Of a DNA stretch of 64,000 nucleotides, positions 13,389-25,350 are shown in pieces. The position numbers were made by a program, and so were the translations under genes. How positions within the stretch are numbered: the stretch's first letter is position 1; each line of letters starts with the position of its first letter. A model generated the notes under the pieces. That model was not told where the DNA came from. It was given only the letters and a program-made list of their open reading frames with translations, and did not search any database. Source of the stretch: Atrichornis clamosus (lineage: Eukaryota; Chordata; Aves; Passeriformes; Menuridae); assembly GCA_013400975.1 (NCBI GenBank), contig WBMZ01011549.1:1-64000 (forward strand), read 5' to 3'.

Positions 13389-14873
13389 CTTGGCATCTCT
13401 ATCGTTCACAGAAATCACAAGATACTGGGCCAGATGGGTCCATTGTGACTGTTAGTAACTAAGGTAGAAAGAGATTGTTCTTAAATCATAGTCCCAGGAT
13501 CGTCTGCCCTCCCAAACACCCCCCAAGGCCTGAAAAGCAAGAACTGCCATGGGATTTTCTGTAATCATATTCCAAGCATATAATGAGAACCACTTGGACC
13601 AATGTGCCCTTTCCTTGATATTAAAAAGATGGGAAAGTAATAAAGCTGTGATGTTTTGGATTCCCTGGCAAAAAAACAAAAACCAAAAAGCCAAAAAACA
13701 ATAGAAAAAAACCCCCATCCTTGCCAAAAAACTCCTCACACACATTTCATTAATATCCAGTTGTTTATTTAATTTTTATGGTGAGCACTTTTGTGCTTTA
13801 AATGTCCTTGACAATAAGTTAATAGAAAGAAATGTATGCCCTTCTGAATGACCTTCTTTACCAGAATTTTCTGTAAATTACATAAGGACTTAATTAGTAC
13901 AAAATTTCTTGTTTAGCTTCAACATGTGTTGTATTGACTCAGTGTGAACATCTATGATCACATGTCACATGCCATTCTATTATTCTTTGATGGCATAAAA
14001 AGAAAAGACAGAACATTTAAAAATGTATTGTAAAAATAATACTTCAGAAGTAGCAAGCAGCTTTGATCCTCACATCTAATTAATTGCACATTGGATAGAT
14101 TAAGCTCATACAAATGTGGGAGAGTTACTTCACTGTAAATGATTAATAACAATGGATGAATAGTTGTTTGTTTTTTCTTCATTCCTTCCAAAAGCAGAAA
14201 CACAGACACCTACAGTTCAAGCATCAGGAAAGGGGTTAAATGTCTGACCTCTTCACTGCTATTTATGCCACGTAAGGTCTGAGAAGCACTATTCTTCCAA
14301 GGACTTTTCAGTAATTCAGCTCAGAAGCAGGTAGAACATGTATGTGCTTCCCTGAGCAAAGTTTATAAGTCACTATAGATGCTCTCATACTAATCAGTAA
14401 AACATGCAGAGCAATAACTTATGATAGGTAGTACACCAAGATCCATTTATTACATTTTACACCTATACAACAATTGATGCATATTGACATTTCCCTTGGG
14501 ATATGTGAAGACCTTGGGGACAAACATAATATTGCTTAGAATCATGAGGTACGTCACAAGCTTCTTTGATCTAGGTATAAAAGGAAGCATACACTAAACC
14601 TTCTTTTCTAGTGAAAATCTTCTTGTAATCACCAAATGCTTTGACTTCTTTCACTGTTCCCAAAATGCAGTGGTTCAGGACTAAATTTTTAAAGATACCC
14701 TTCACAATATAGTCTGTGATGTTTACAATACCATTCATGCAAAATATACAATTGTTTTTCAATTACTCTATGACATCATCCTGCCAAACACAATAGATAT
14801 TAATCATCCACAATGAATGAAATTCACCTTTGGTTGCACAGCAGTAACTCATTGATTTGGCAGAGTATGATTT

Positions 14874-14894
14874 CACAGTGAATGAATCACTGTG
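14874..14894. repeat. Perfect 8-base inverted repeat
   Basis: The arms CACAGTGA (14874-14881) and TCACTGTG (14887-14894) are perfect reverse complements around a 5-base loop. The stem is too short for a microRNA precursor. No transcript or protein site is inferred. Confidence 0.8.
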
Positions 14895-17800
14895 TCCTCT
14901 GATTTATGCTCTCTGTGTGTTTGGGTATGTTTGTGTGCATGTATATATAGAACATAGAATTCTTTTGTAGCTGCAGATACTTTGCAATTTCTCTGGACAG
15001 AAGACATTGAGAAAGTGAAAGGTGTGTATTTTCCCAGCAGGGATCAAAGCAGAAAAATAGTACAACTTAGATAACCTTTCTGCCAGGCTTCCTCCAGGGT
15101 AAAATTTAACCCATTTAAACATCTTTCCCAGAGCTGCATCTCCTCCCTCTTCATGCTTTACTCTTTCTACACCAATGGCTATAAGTAGGAGGTGCAGTGA
15201 AAGGTGAAACCAAAATGTTTTGATGCTGGGGACTTTGATCCTTCCTGCTCTTTTAGGATCTGAAGCCCTCAATCAGGTTCTGAGAAACTTCTGGGAGGAA
15301 GGATGGTCTTAAAGAGTTTTTCATTCCTTTTTTTGTTTCTGCAGTTTTTCCCACAGAAGGGCGTATTCAGATTCCTAAAGAAGGCTTTGAAAAGGATCCA
15401 GAGAGGCAATCACATGCATGTGCAACTATTTTTTCACCAGACAAGAATATATGGAATGTGAATGGAGTTTCAGCATAGCTCTGCGAATGTGACTATCAAT
15501 TGAAACTGGGTAGGCAAATTCCATTAAGTTCTAGGTAAATTAATGTGCATGTAGCCAGTGAATTACTAACTTCATGTAATTGAAAGTAGGAAAACCTGTC
15601 TGCATTCAGTTGTTAATATAAAGTTTAATTAGAAGGAAGATCTTTAAAGGTGAAGAGTCTCACTGAGCAGCAGAGACTTCACAGCACCTTGAGAACGTGA
15701 TTCTACCAAGTACAGGATTTCTGAAGGGAAAAAATGAATGTTAGTCATGATCCTCTTGTACAAATACTAAGATCTGTAGACTTTATAGTTTAATTCTAAG
15801 TAGGAACAAATAGTTCCCGAAGACTAGACAATATATTCTTCCTCCTCAGGTAAAAAGGCGTAACTGGAATCCAAGCAACTTATTAAGTCTTCACAATACA
15901 AATTAGTTTGAACGTATCTGATTTTCACTTTTAAAAGAATTGGTGGATACAACAGCATTTGCTCTTAATTATTGCTTGCCTGTTATTATTATCCTCCCGT
16001 TTAAAATAAATTCAAATAATCCAGCAAGATGCAACAAAAGCACCATGTGACCTAAGTGCCTATTGTGAATAATAAGAGAAGACTGACCAAGCAGACTTGC
16101 AAACAGCATTCTGCTTATGTCAACTGTTTTCAGGCTACAGATGCACACACTGTTCCTCTGAATAAGGGATACAATTGCAGAAGTTAGGTTTGATACTGGA
16201 TAACAGAGAAGCAAAGCCATGATACATTCATTGGATACATCTTTTGCTGTGAAAAAAACAATCCTTTGTAGCAATTATGTACTGCTTGCACAGTTTTAAG
16301 ATAAGAAGGCCCAAAAATTATCTTCTGTCATTTTTTATTATTTTTAAATTTGATCTTTGCTTTCTAAGACTGCCCTACATGCCCGTGTTTGAGACCTATG
16401 TGGAATAGAATAATCCTTTTAGAAATTTGACTAATTACTCAATTACTTAATTGAATTCAATTTTGAATCGGAGTTTCCATACTGCATAGAAATTATATGG
16501 ATAGACAGAAAAGAAAAAAAAAACAAATCTCAAGAGAAAAAGCATGCCCTGTTTATATACCTCTGTCTAAAGAAAATAGATACACTGAGCATTTAGAAAA
16601 AGTAGACTAAAGTTATTGTTGTTCAAAGGATGTTTACTGGGTGCAGTTTGTAGGACTGTAAGTGGAGCATGACCCATTCATGTTCGCTTGACTTTTCTCA
16701 GCTGTACTGTGACCCAGCATTGTTGAGTTTGTCGTATCTTTACTTAAACTTTGTTCCTCTATGAGGAGCTGTGGCTTCTGTGTTTTTCAGCATCACTGTA
16801 TCCCATGAGTGACATTTCCTTTGATCCTTAAAATGCTATATTTCAGATCTTATATCACACCTCAGAAGAGTAACTTGCTAAGGAAAATGTAGCTCTATTT
16901 TCCTGAAGGAGCTGAAGCTACATCAGGTTGAATTTCACCCTGTAGGTTATTTAAGCACAGTATGATGTTATACAAACCGAAAACAGAGGGCAAATTCCTG
17001 TCTGCTACTGAAGAGATGTCATTGAGGGGGGAGAAAAAAAAAAGCAAATAGCTCCCATCCCTTTCCACTGATGTCTTAAAGGCAAAGATTTAATTGTGCT
17101 GAACTGCAGAATAAAGTTCATTTCTAAGACAAGTGACATACCAATAATTTGGCCCTTTGTCACTCATGTTTATAAAATCAAGAGTTTACAGTATTTTGGT
17201 CTCACCTTGTTTACAGAATGTTGAAAAAAGGATTTTTTATTTGCTTTTTTGTTTTGTTTTCCAGTTTCAACTGATTTTAGATGACCTTTCTCACCTTTTT
17301 CATTAGGTATATTTATATAAGCTCTATGGGACAATATGGCTTTACATTAGGGATTTTTTTTTAAAAGGGTTTTATTTAATGGATGTTTTATAAAGTCTGT
17401 GTATCATCTGGATCTGTCTTTCATTCTTGTTATCTGCACTCTTTCCAGTCCTCAAGATCTCGCACATTTACTATGGTGATCTCCTCAAATTGCAGTGAGA
17501 AAAGCAGGGATCATTGTGTGGTAGCAGCACATCAGAGAGAATGCTTCTCTGCAGTGTGTCTGTGTGGGAAGCTGCTTATTTATGTCCTGAATTGTCTGAG
17601 GTCATCAGAAGAGAAAAACCGTAGAACTATAAGAGAATTGGAGAAGAACATCTTAATATTATTTCACGTCCTTCAGCATCTGAGCTGCATGAAAAGCCAT
17701 AGAGATCCTGAACAGGGATCAGGAGCCCTGTGCGAGGCTACATGGGGGTCCTTCAGAACCTGGATGAATGCTCGGTCCCTTGCCCACCTTTGAAACGCCC

Positions 17801-19432
17801 AGCCTAATTTACAGTCTTCGTTTTCCAGTATAGTTCCACCATTTCTCTGTTCTTATAAAACCATGCTGTTTGTCAGTACGAGAAGTGAGTGATCTGTTTG
17901 TTACTTTTAGTTGTATCTTCTCCTCTTCTAGTTGATATTTGATTACCAGAAATGCCTTATACATACCTTTTAGTATATAAATATATTTTCATATATGTGT
18001 ATATTTAAGTAAAGATCTATATAGAGATACAAATATTTGTACATTTTTTTATGTTCAGAAAGTGAACACTAGTGAAAGTGCTTATGGTAGATAAAGTGCA
18101 TCGTGATGGAAAGGTGTAAGGCATGTTCTTTGCATTTCCAGACAGAGAGCTCTCTAAAAGTTGAACACAAGTTTGGTTAAACAAGAGAAGCAATTCAGGA
18201 GTTGGAGTCTGTGCTTAGTAGCAACACTGGTTATAGAAGAAGTTAGCAAAACCTGAGAAGTCCAGGACTTGTAAGTCTGATTAACCTCTAAGTATGGTTG
18301 TAGGGACTAAGAGCCGGTTAACTACTACTCAGGTATAAAATGACAGCTGTCTCCTTTTTCATCAGGTGCTTTTTCTGGAGAATAACATTTTTTTCATCTT
18401 TTCTTAGCTAAATTTATAAGTTTTCAAATTCCCTTCTATCCTTCTTCGCTTTCTAAGAGGGTATATTTTAAGAGTACACACCTTCATCTGCATCTTACTA
18501 TTTTAAAAACTTGTCTTTCCCACTACAAAGCGCTGTGATATATTGAAAAAAAGAAAAGGACATTGCAATTTTTTTTTCTCTTGTTTTTGTAGCTATATTT
18601 AGCCATCAAAATGCAATCTTTCATTTGTCCCTGTCAAAAACTGTGCCCTGAGCATGTACAACCACAGAATGAAAGACTGTCCTAACAAATGCTTTTAGAC
18701 AGTACTCTGGATCATTGTTTCACAGTAGCTTTTTAATACAGTTACAAAGTTCCAAGAAAAAGTCATGATTTGTCTGATGGTGATAACACAGTTAAAAGCC
18801 TTTTGAAAACTGCAGAAAGTGTTTGAAATAATTCTTTTGTTCTGAGCAGCAACACCATGTAAGGCAGTGCTAAATTTGCAATGAATAAATGTTTTTTTCT
18901 GGGCTTGTCCTTCCCATCTCTCAACATTTTCCTAATAAATGTAAGGACGAACCGATACAATACCTTTATTTTATATGTTTAGAATGCAAATAATATATGC
19001 AAAGTTTTCAGACATCTCTTTCTGTCTCAACAAATTTTAAACCCTTCCCTTTTTCTTCCCCTTTCATGTCTATGTTCATCATTTTAGCTTATGCATAAAA
19101 TTTATATTTGAATACAGCAATGAAAGCGAGTTCATTCTCAGTTCATATCTTTACTTCCCCCTACTAACCCTTCATGTAGTTGTATATTATTAAGTTTGTC
19201 CTCATTAAGTCTTTTTTCCAGTCTAACATATCCTGCTCTTGTTGATTTTAGATGAGGCCTAAACGAAGTCTTGTATGGGATTATTGCCTTTCAAGGTTTA
19301 AATATTAAGTTAATTCACATCTTGCAAAATGTGTAAAGCCTAAACATAGGTGAATAGGTAAAGAGAAGGCTGGGCAGATGGGCAGACTAAAGATATAAAA
19401 AAACACAGATTATGGAAAAAGAAAAGGGAAAG

Positions 19433-19561
19433 ACAACTCCCCACCCCACCCCCCAGCAAAAAACCCCGCAACCAACAACAAAAACAACGCACAGAAAATA
19501 AAAACAACAACACTCTCCGCACCCAACCAACTACAAAACCCTAAGCAATCAAACCAAACCC
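19433..19561. repeat. A/C-rich (plus) / G/T-rich (minus) tract with G-quadruplex potential
   Basis: Of 129 bases only 13 are G or T, giving strong strand asymmetry. Near its left end the plus strand has C runs of 4, 4, 6 and 4 at 19439-19442, 19444-19447, 19449-19454 and 19464-19467. The minus strand therefore carries four G runs with loops of 9, 1 and 1 bases, a plausible though long-looped G-quadruplex. The right part consists of AAC-like steps. It is low-complexity DNA. The minus-strand open frame through it is an artefact. Confidence 0.8.
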
Positions 19562-19937
19562 AAAAGTACTTCAACTGTAAATCAAGGCAGCTCCAAGTTC
19601 ATGTTGCTCCACTGGTACCCACTTATAAGAACTGAGGATCCGAGCCTGTATCAACCGTATATGCAAAGATGTAACACTACCTGGATTGAAATCCACTGTA
19701 TATTTAGTTTGTTTAGCTTACTGTGATCCTTGACAGTGAAAAGACCTATTGAACCACGTGCTCCAGAACACCAACAGTGTTCCAGTGACATGCCCAGCAA
19801 TTGGCTGTTTCCCTGCTGCTGATTTACAGCAGGTTGTTTCTACACCACGTCGTGCTGTGCTGTATCGGAGATGTCCCAGTTAACTTCACACCAACAGTGC
19901 CTCACAGAATCAGGTTAAGATGCCACACTAAGTAGCT

Positions 19938-20168
19938 GGAGATCATAGAAGAGAATCATTGAATCATTCGGGTTGAAAAGGATCTCTGAGATCATCGGGT
20001 CCAACCTTTGTCTAATCACCACATTCTCAACTGGACCATGGCACTAAGTGCCACATCCAGTCATTTCTTGAACAATTCCAGGGGTGGTGACTCCACCACT
20101 TACCTGGGCAGTTCATTCCAAGGCTTCACAGCTCTTTCAGTGAAGAAAGCACCTAAAACCAAAAAATT
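19938..20168 (-). mobile_element. CR1 LINE fragment, 3' end
   Basis: The plus strand shows the classic reverse-complemented CR1 3' end: GAATCATTGAATCATTCGGG at about 19952-19971, then AAGGATCTCTGAGATCATCG and GGTCCAACC, CACATCCAGTCATTTCTTGA at 20053-20072, GTGACTCCACCACTTACCTG at 20086-20105, and a block ending in TTCAGTGAAGAAAGCACCTA. The element reads on the minus strand. It is truncated at its 5' side at about 20168, the usual outcome of incomplete reverse transcription in this family. No reading frame survives. Confidence 0.93.
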
Positions 20169-20660
20169 GCCTAAAAAAGGTTGAGTCTTTTGTACAGAGC
20201 CAGCACTGATTGCTATCAACTTCTACGAGAATGGCACAATTAACTTAGGAACTTTTCAGAATATAACCTGATTAATGAGAATCCCAGAACATTTGATGAT
20301 TCTTCAGAGATATTATAGTCATTTTAAAAAGCAGAATCTCAGTTTTGCTTTAGGAATGTGCTTTTGTGAAATTCTGCTCATGCATGATTTCTGCTGTTCT
20401 CCAATATCAAATGCAATTAAAACTGGACAAGTTATTTGTTCCTACAAAATAGTTGGATTAGTGCATGCATATATTTATAAACTTCTTCCTTTTATCTGCA
20501 AAAATGAGCATTTCTGCCACATTACAATTTATTACGTGGCTTTTTAAAATGTCTTTTTGAAACTTGGTCCTGGTTGTCCTTCTTAAGACATAAGAAGAGA
20601 TTAAACTTCATATATCAGCTTCCTTCTCTTTAAGCTTATTAGCATCTAATCAAGATTAAG

Positions 20661-20701
20661 TGGGGGGAGGTGTATCAATATCTGGGGGAGGTGTATCAAC
20701 A
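20661..20701. repeat. Two-copy tandem duplication, period 22
   Basis: The motif GGGGGAGGTGTATCAA occurs twice, near 20663 and near 20684, with one extra G in the first copy. Apart from that G the core of the two copies is identical, so the duplication looks fairly young or constrained. Confidence 0.9.
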
Positions 20702-23470
20702 TGCAATATCATGTAGAATACAGTGCAAATGGTTTCATATTGGTTCATCCTAATTGAAGTGACAGAAAGGCTATATAACTGCTGGAAATTAAAATTTTTA
20801 AGAAAATCCCAAAGGAAGTTCTTTCCATGATTCTGTCATTCATTCAGTGTTTCTGATTTTATTTTTTCTTCAGGAAGTCAATCCATCAAATAGAATAGGA
20901 AAATATTTTTTCTGTAATATGATTTACTTGAGACAGTAGTGATTCTTATTCTACAATTTTAAATAATTATATGTGTCTGATTTGGTTTATATTATGGAAT
21001 AATTTATCAAGCTGTTTTTACAAAGTAAACCCTAGTACAATCATAGCAGTCAAACACCTTATATTTACCAAAATATCTTTTTGACCTAGAGAAGCTGCTG
21101 TAAGACATTTAAAATTAATTTAATTTAATATTTTTTCTAAAAGTATCCCGAGTTCATGCTTTAGAAATGTACTGTAAATTGAATATAAAATTCAAAAAGG
21201 CTCTTTACTTTTGGCATAAAACTTTCTAAACTAGATTTTCCTCTATTAAATCAGAGGGGCTTATTTGGGCTACTGATTTGAGGAGGACCAAGAACAAATC
21301 CTCACTTCACTACTACTCTCCTCAAACATCTTTTTTCATAACCATGTAGTCAATCCCCTAAAAATAAAACTTGCCTACAAATTGTGGTAGTATATAATTT
21401 TTTTCCTACCAGAATCCATACATTCCCACTGTCAAGGGTTAACCACAAAGCCTCTCTTTAATGACTATCATCTGTAAGGAATGTGCACATAAACATTACA
21501 TTCTTCTCTGGGAACTTTCTTTATAAACTATAATATCCTTAACCAAAAATAACAGCTGTCCAGCTTCCTTTCTCTCTTTTTTTCCCCTTATTTTAATTCT
21601 TTCATTGCTTTCAGAATTCTGTTTATTGACAGAGTTGAAATGTTGGCTTTAAAATGAAAGCATGCAATTCTGTAAATCTACAATGGTATCTAGCAGGGAG
21701 AAAAAGAATCAATCCTGCTTTTTATCTCCTAACTTTCTAGGCAGGCATTAAAATAAAACGAAAAGTGGGTTAGGTTTCTTTTCCAATTGTTTGGGGTTTT
21801 TAAAACATGATTCCCATATTTCCAGACAGCTAGTTCTGTCATCAGGAGAAATCTCAAATACAAAATCTTATATTATTATTGACATTATATTATTAAAGTT
21901 TCCTCTTAAAATTACTATTAACATACTGAAAATAGCTAAAATTATTTCTTGATTGCTATTGTATGTATATTAAATCACCTACAATGATACAGTGATTCAC
22001 CTAAGTTGTAAAAATAATTGTAATAAGATCACAAACTGTTATATTCACTTGCACTTTTGTGCAAAAATACAAACTGTGGTAGTTCTTTAGAGTGTTATCA
22101 TTTTCAGCTATCACTGTTACCAAGGGTGAGTCACCCAATTTATGTGAAAGGTATGCCATAGTTGTCAATTACCAATCTATATTTTATCAGATAGAAATCT
22201 TGAGTGAATAGTTCACCTGAAGAGATGAATACACCACGTGAAGAGTAACTACACATTACTTGATGAGTAGACCCTCATACAACTTGGATTTCTGTTACTA
22301 TAGATGAACACAACATAGACTAAATGATATGCAAATTATGCAAAAATAAATAAAACCTCAACAGGTTTCAGCAAATATTTTCTGTGAGACATACTGTCTA
22401 CAGATTTTCTTAACTGCCTGTCACAAACCTTGTAATGTACTCAGTTTAAGAAGAATGTTTTTTTCCTATTAGGTTTGTATGATCTATGTTGAAAAAGGAG
22501 CAAAATATTTCTCCTATCTCTTCTGCTCCCCATGACAAACACAATATGATGTTTCATGACAGAGTAGGGTAGTATTTATTCTGTGTAATACAGGAAATTA
22601 AATTGGACTTTAAGGCATATATTTTACTTAATTCTCTACCTCCTATCTTTAAAAGTGTCAGAAAAAGGTTCAGTGCAGGTAAAAATATTTTGAGACAGAA
22701 ACACAGGCACAGATGTATTTGAATTTTGTCAGAATTTAAAGCATTTATGCATTTTGTGCATTTTTATTTTTTCCTTGTTTTGAGGTTCTCTAGGTGAAGA
22801 CACAAATGCAGAGTTAAAACTGGTTTGAAGGAAATTCCAATGAAATTTGGAAAATACATGGGTCTAAATAGGTGCATAGAACAATGGGATAAAGTGCTTG
22901 CTTTAAATCTTGTGTTTTAATAATGATTTATTCTATGATTTTTCTCTGATGTCATGAATGTGTTAAGTAAAATTAGATCTGTTACTAATTTGATCAACGG
23001 TGGTTTATTTGAAAATAATGAGTACCATTATTACAAAGGCATTGGAATGCACCTATAAATATGAGAGTTTGATTTCCACCAGTATCTCCAAATGAATGTG
23101 GTGAAATAAATGTCAAATCAGGCCCAATAGCAAAATCTATACACTGGATAATAAGTTATCCAGGTGCTGTATATTAGCTAAGGCAGTCAAATTCCAGGAC
23201 TATTAGCAAAGAGTGGAGTTAGCCTTCTGATGAAAAAAGTTTTTAGTCTCATCATTTTTTTAACATGTTCATCTTAATGTTAGGTAACTTCAACAGGGCA
23301 TTTGCCAGTAGGGTCAGTAATTGTGGCACACAAATGTCTTAGTGTTAGAAAGATGCTCTATAAAAGATTTCCCATATACTTACTTTTAACTCAAGACCAT
23401 ACACCATGGCAATTTAACTTCTACCACAAAAGAGTAAAAGACAATTTTAGCTGAAATACCAAGAATCTGA

Positions 23471-23530
23471 GGTATAATATAGTGCTTCTCTCTCTCTCTC
23501 CCCTTTGGTATAATATAGCACCTCTCTCAT
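23471..23530. repeat. Two-copy tandem duplication around a CT microsatellite, period 36
   Basis: GGTATAATATAG starts at 23471 and again at 23507. Each copy is followed by a CT-rich run; the first is a clear (CT)n at about 23488-23500. Confidence 0.9.
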
Positions 23531-24055
23531 TCCTTCACCACTCATCCCTAAGAAATCCTAAGAAAGAAGGCTCTTTTGAAATGAAGCAGTGATCGAATAT
23601 TGTTTATAGAAATAGATACATCATTACTAAGATATTACCAGGGTTGCTGCTCTTTGTTTCTGCCAGTCTTCTGGAAAGCTGAAAAGCTCACATAATCATC
23701 TCACATCATCTTTCATGCAAAGACAGCTGAGTTAATTTAAACGCTGTTTCCCATGCAGGATAAACTAACTGAACTGACTTTGAAAAGAATAGAAGAGCTA
23801 TTAAAATCATTACAGACTGAGCATTTCTGATGCCTTTTTCTTATTCTATTCAAGTTGTTTCATTATTTAAGGGACTTCAACCCTTTCTCAACCTGAATAA
23901 TAGACACATGGATATTATTTAATGAAATTGTAGATAACAGTTTTACTAATTAAAATATCATGAATAGTGCTTTACAAGACAAAAATATAACTTAGAAGAG
24001 CTTAGTGCTGTAACTGTCAAGCAATTTCCTTCATAATGTTTGCAGTTTTATTGAT

Positions 24056-24087
24056 CTAATTGATACTCTGTACTCTAATTGATACTC
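24056..24087. repeat. Two-copy tandem duplication, period 19
   Basis: The 13-base word CTAATTGATACTC is present at 24056-24068 and again, unchanged, at 24075-24087. Confidence 0.9.
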
Positions 24088-24849
24088 CATTAAATTTCAC
24101 CACTAAGATCGACTGAGCATCAGAATATTCATTAAACTCTCCCCATTCATATTTATGGAATTGCAATGCATTAAATGACAGAGATGATAATTTCTTCCTG
24201 AAAAGTGTGGGCTACTGAAATAAGAAATAATAGCAAGCACATAGCACAATGTCAAATCAAATTACTAGGAAAAAATATACCCAATGCATATGTTTCTTTT
24301 CACATGTACATTTTGTCAACCAGAAAGAGTATTTCACCCACTCTTAGAAATTAACTGGAGTCCATTTTATATGACATTTACATAAATGGTACCTGGGTTA
24401 TTTGAAACAATAGCAGTAAGCCTCATATCAAAAGTATACAAATGCGGTATCAAATCATATACAATATTACTCTGTTTTGTTTTATTTAAAAACTAGTATA
24501 TATGTGTAATTGGCTTGCTGTTTTTCTAGGAGGCATTAATTTATCATGGGGAAATAGCTTTGGTGGGCTGTAATTTGAAGATTGACTGTCTGGGTATATT
24601 GTAAAGTACCTCATTGTAGAAGGTTTCCAATATTGTCACTGTTTCTGAATTCTGATCATTTCAAGTCTGTGCTTTGTCCATAATCTTCTCAATGAACCAG
24701 AGTAATTACTTTTGAAATTCATCTTCCCTAATCAATAATAGTTTGTAAAAGTGAGCATTTAGTTTAATAAAATTCTGGAATAAAAATGGGATTAATTTCC
24801 CTTTCAGGAATCTTGGTTAAAATTTCTTAAGAAATGTAGAATCATAGAA

Positions 24850-25143
24850 AGGAGTTTGTGGTGAGGTTGGAGGTGGGGATTAGTCTCTTCTTCCAGACAA
24901 CTAGCAATAGGACAAGGAGAAACAGGCTCAAGTTGAGCCAAGCCACGTTCAGGTTGGATATAAGGAAAAATTTCTTCACTGAAGGAGTGGTTAAGCACTG
25001 GAACAGGCTCTTATCATCACTGGAAGTGTTCAGAGAACAACTAGAAGTGGCACTTTGTGATATGATTTAGTGGGCATAGTGGGTTTCAGTCAAAGCTTGG
25101 ACTTGATCTTGGAGGTGTTTTCCAACCTTCTGAACAGTTACGA
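24850..25143 (+). mobile_element. CR1 LINE fragment, 3' end with ORF2 carboxy-terminal remnant
   Basis: The element is in sense orientation on the plus strand. Landmarks in order are a block at about 24885-24925 (CCAGACAACTAGCAATAGGA), GGTTGGATATAAGGAAAAAT at 24953-24972, TTTCTTCACTGAAGGAGTGG at 24971-24990, the GGCACTTTGTGATATG block at 25049-25064, the GATTTAGTGGGCATAGTGGG block at 25064-25083, and the terminal GGAGGTGTTTTCCAACCTTC at 25112-25131. It is truncated at its 5' end. The usual terminal octamer repeats of CR1 are not clear after about 25135. Confidence 0.93.
24858..25070 (+). pseudogene. Remnant of CR1 ORF2 (reverse transcriptase polyprotein) carboxy terminus
   Basis: The frame stays open for about 70 codons and contains IRKNFFTEGVVKHWNRL followed by SSLEVF, the typical carboxy-terminal tail of CR1 and related LINE ORF2 proteins just before the 3' untranslated region. 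The catalytic reverse transcriptase and endonuclease domains are absent, and there is no reason to think it is expressed. The tail normally has a few more residues between the NRL and SLEVF parts, so a short deletion is likely here. It is a dead fragment inside the CR1 copy, not a host gene. Confidence 0.8.
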
Positions 25144-25332
25144 ATGAACAACTGTTTTGTTTAGGTTGTTAGTTTGGGTTGGGGGAGGTGGTGTTGAAGG
25201 AGAATTATAGGTATAGGACCAGACAATGGTGCTTTTTCTACAGGTGCTATTTACTACAGCACCACAGAAAATGTCCACTGTTCTTCATGAATATGAGGAT
25301 CCCAGTGAATATGAAGTATAAACAAGAATGTG

Positions 25333-25350
25333 TATATATATATATATATA
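25333..25350. repeat. (TA)9 microsatellite
   Basis: Nine uninterrupted TA units, likely length-polymorphic. It lies about 190 bases past the end of the plus-strand CR1 copy. Confidence 0.95.

Larger units (their letters stand above)
13389..19937. other. Non-coding DNA; no gene seen
   Basis: About 6.5 kb with no recognisable coding gene. It contains an A/C-rich patch at 13670-13720, an inverted repeat at 14874-14894, an AT-rich patch rich in TATA and ATAT steps at about 17970-18055, and the A/C-rich tract at 19433-19561 listed separately. Two longer open frames (about 122 codons, minus strand, 14904-15272, and 136 codons, plus strand, 17383-17793) have no recognisable domain and are treated as chance. 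Confidence 0.65.
20169..24836. other. Non-coding DNA; no gene seen
   Basis: About 4.7 kb of AT-rich DNA. No gene, RNA or mobile element is recognisable. It contains three short local tandem duplications, listed separately at 20661, 23471 and 24056. The longest open frame, about 90 codons on the plus strand at 20275-20547, has no recognisable domain. Confidence 0.7.

Noticed and set aside
14904..15272. Minus-strand open frame of 122 codons
   Set aside because: No recognisable domain or family and no splice context. Frames of this length are expected by chance in 64 kb of AT-rich DNA read on six frames.
17383..17793. Plus-strand open frame of 136 codons
   Set aside because: A rough estimate, assuming about 37% G+C, gives on the order of one chance open stretch of this length in the window. 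I recognise no motif in the translation.
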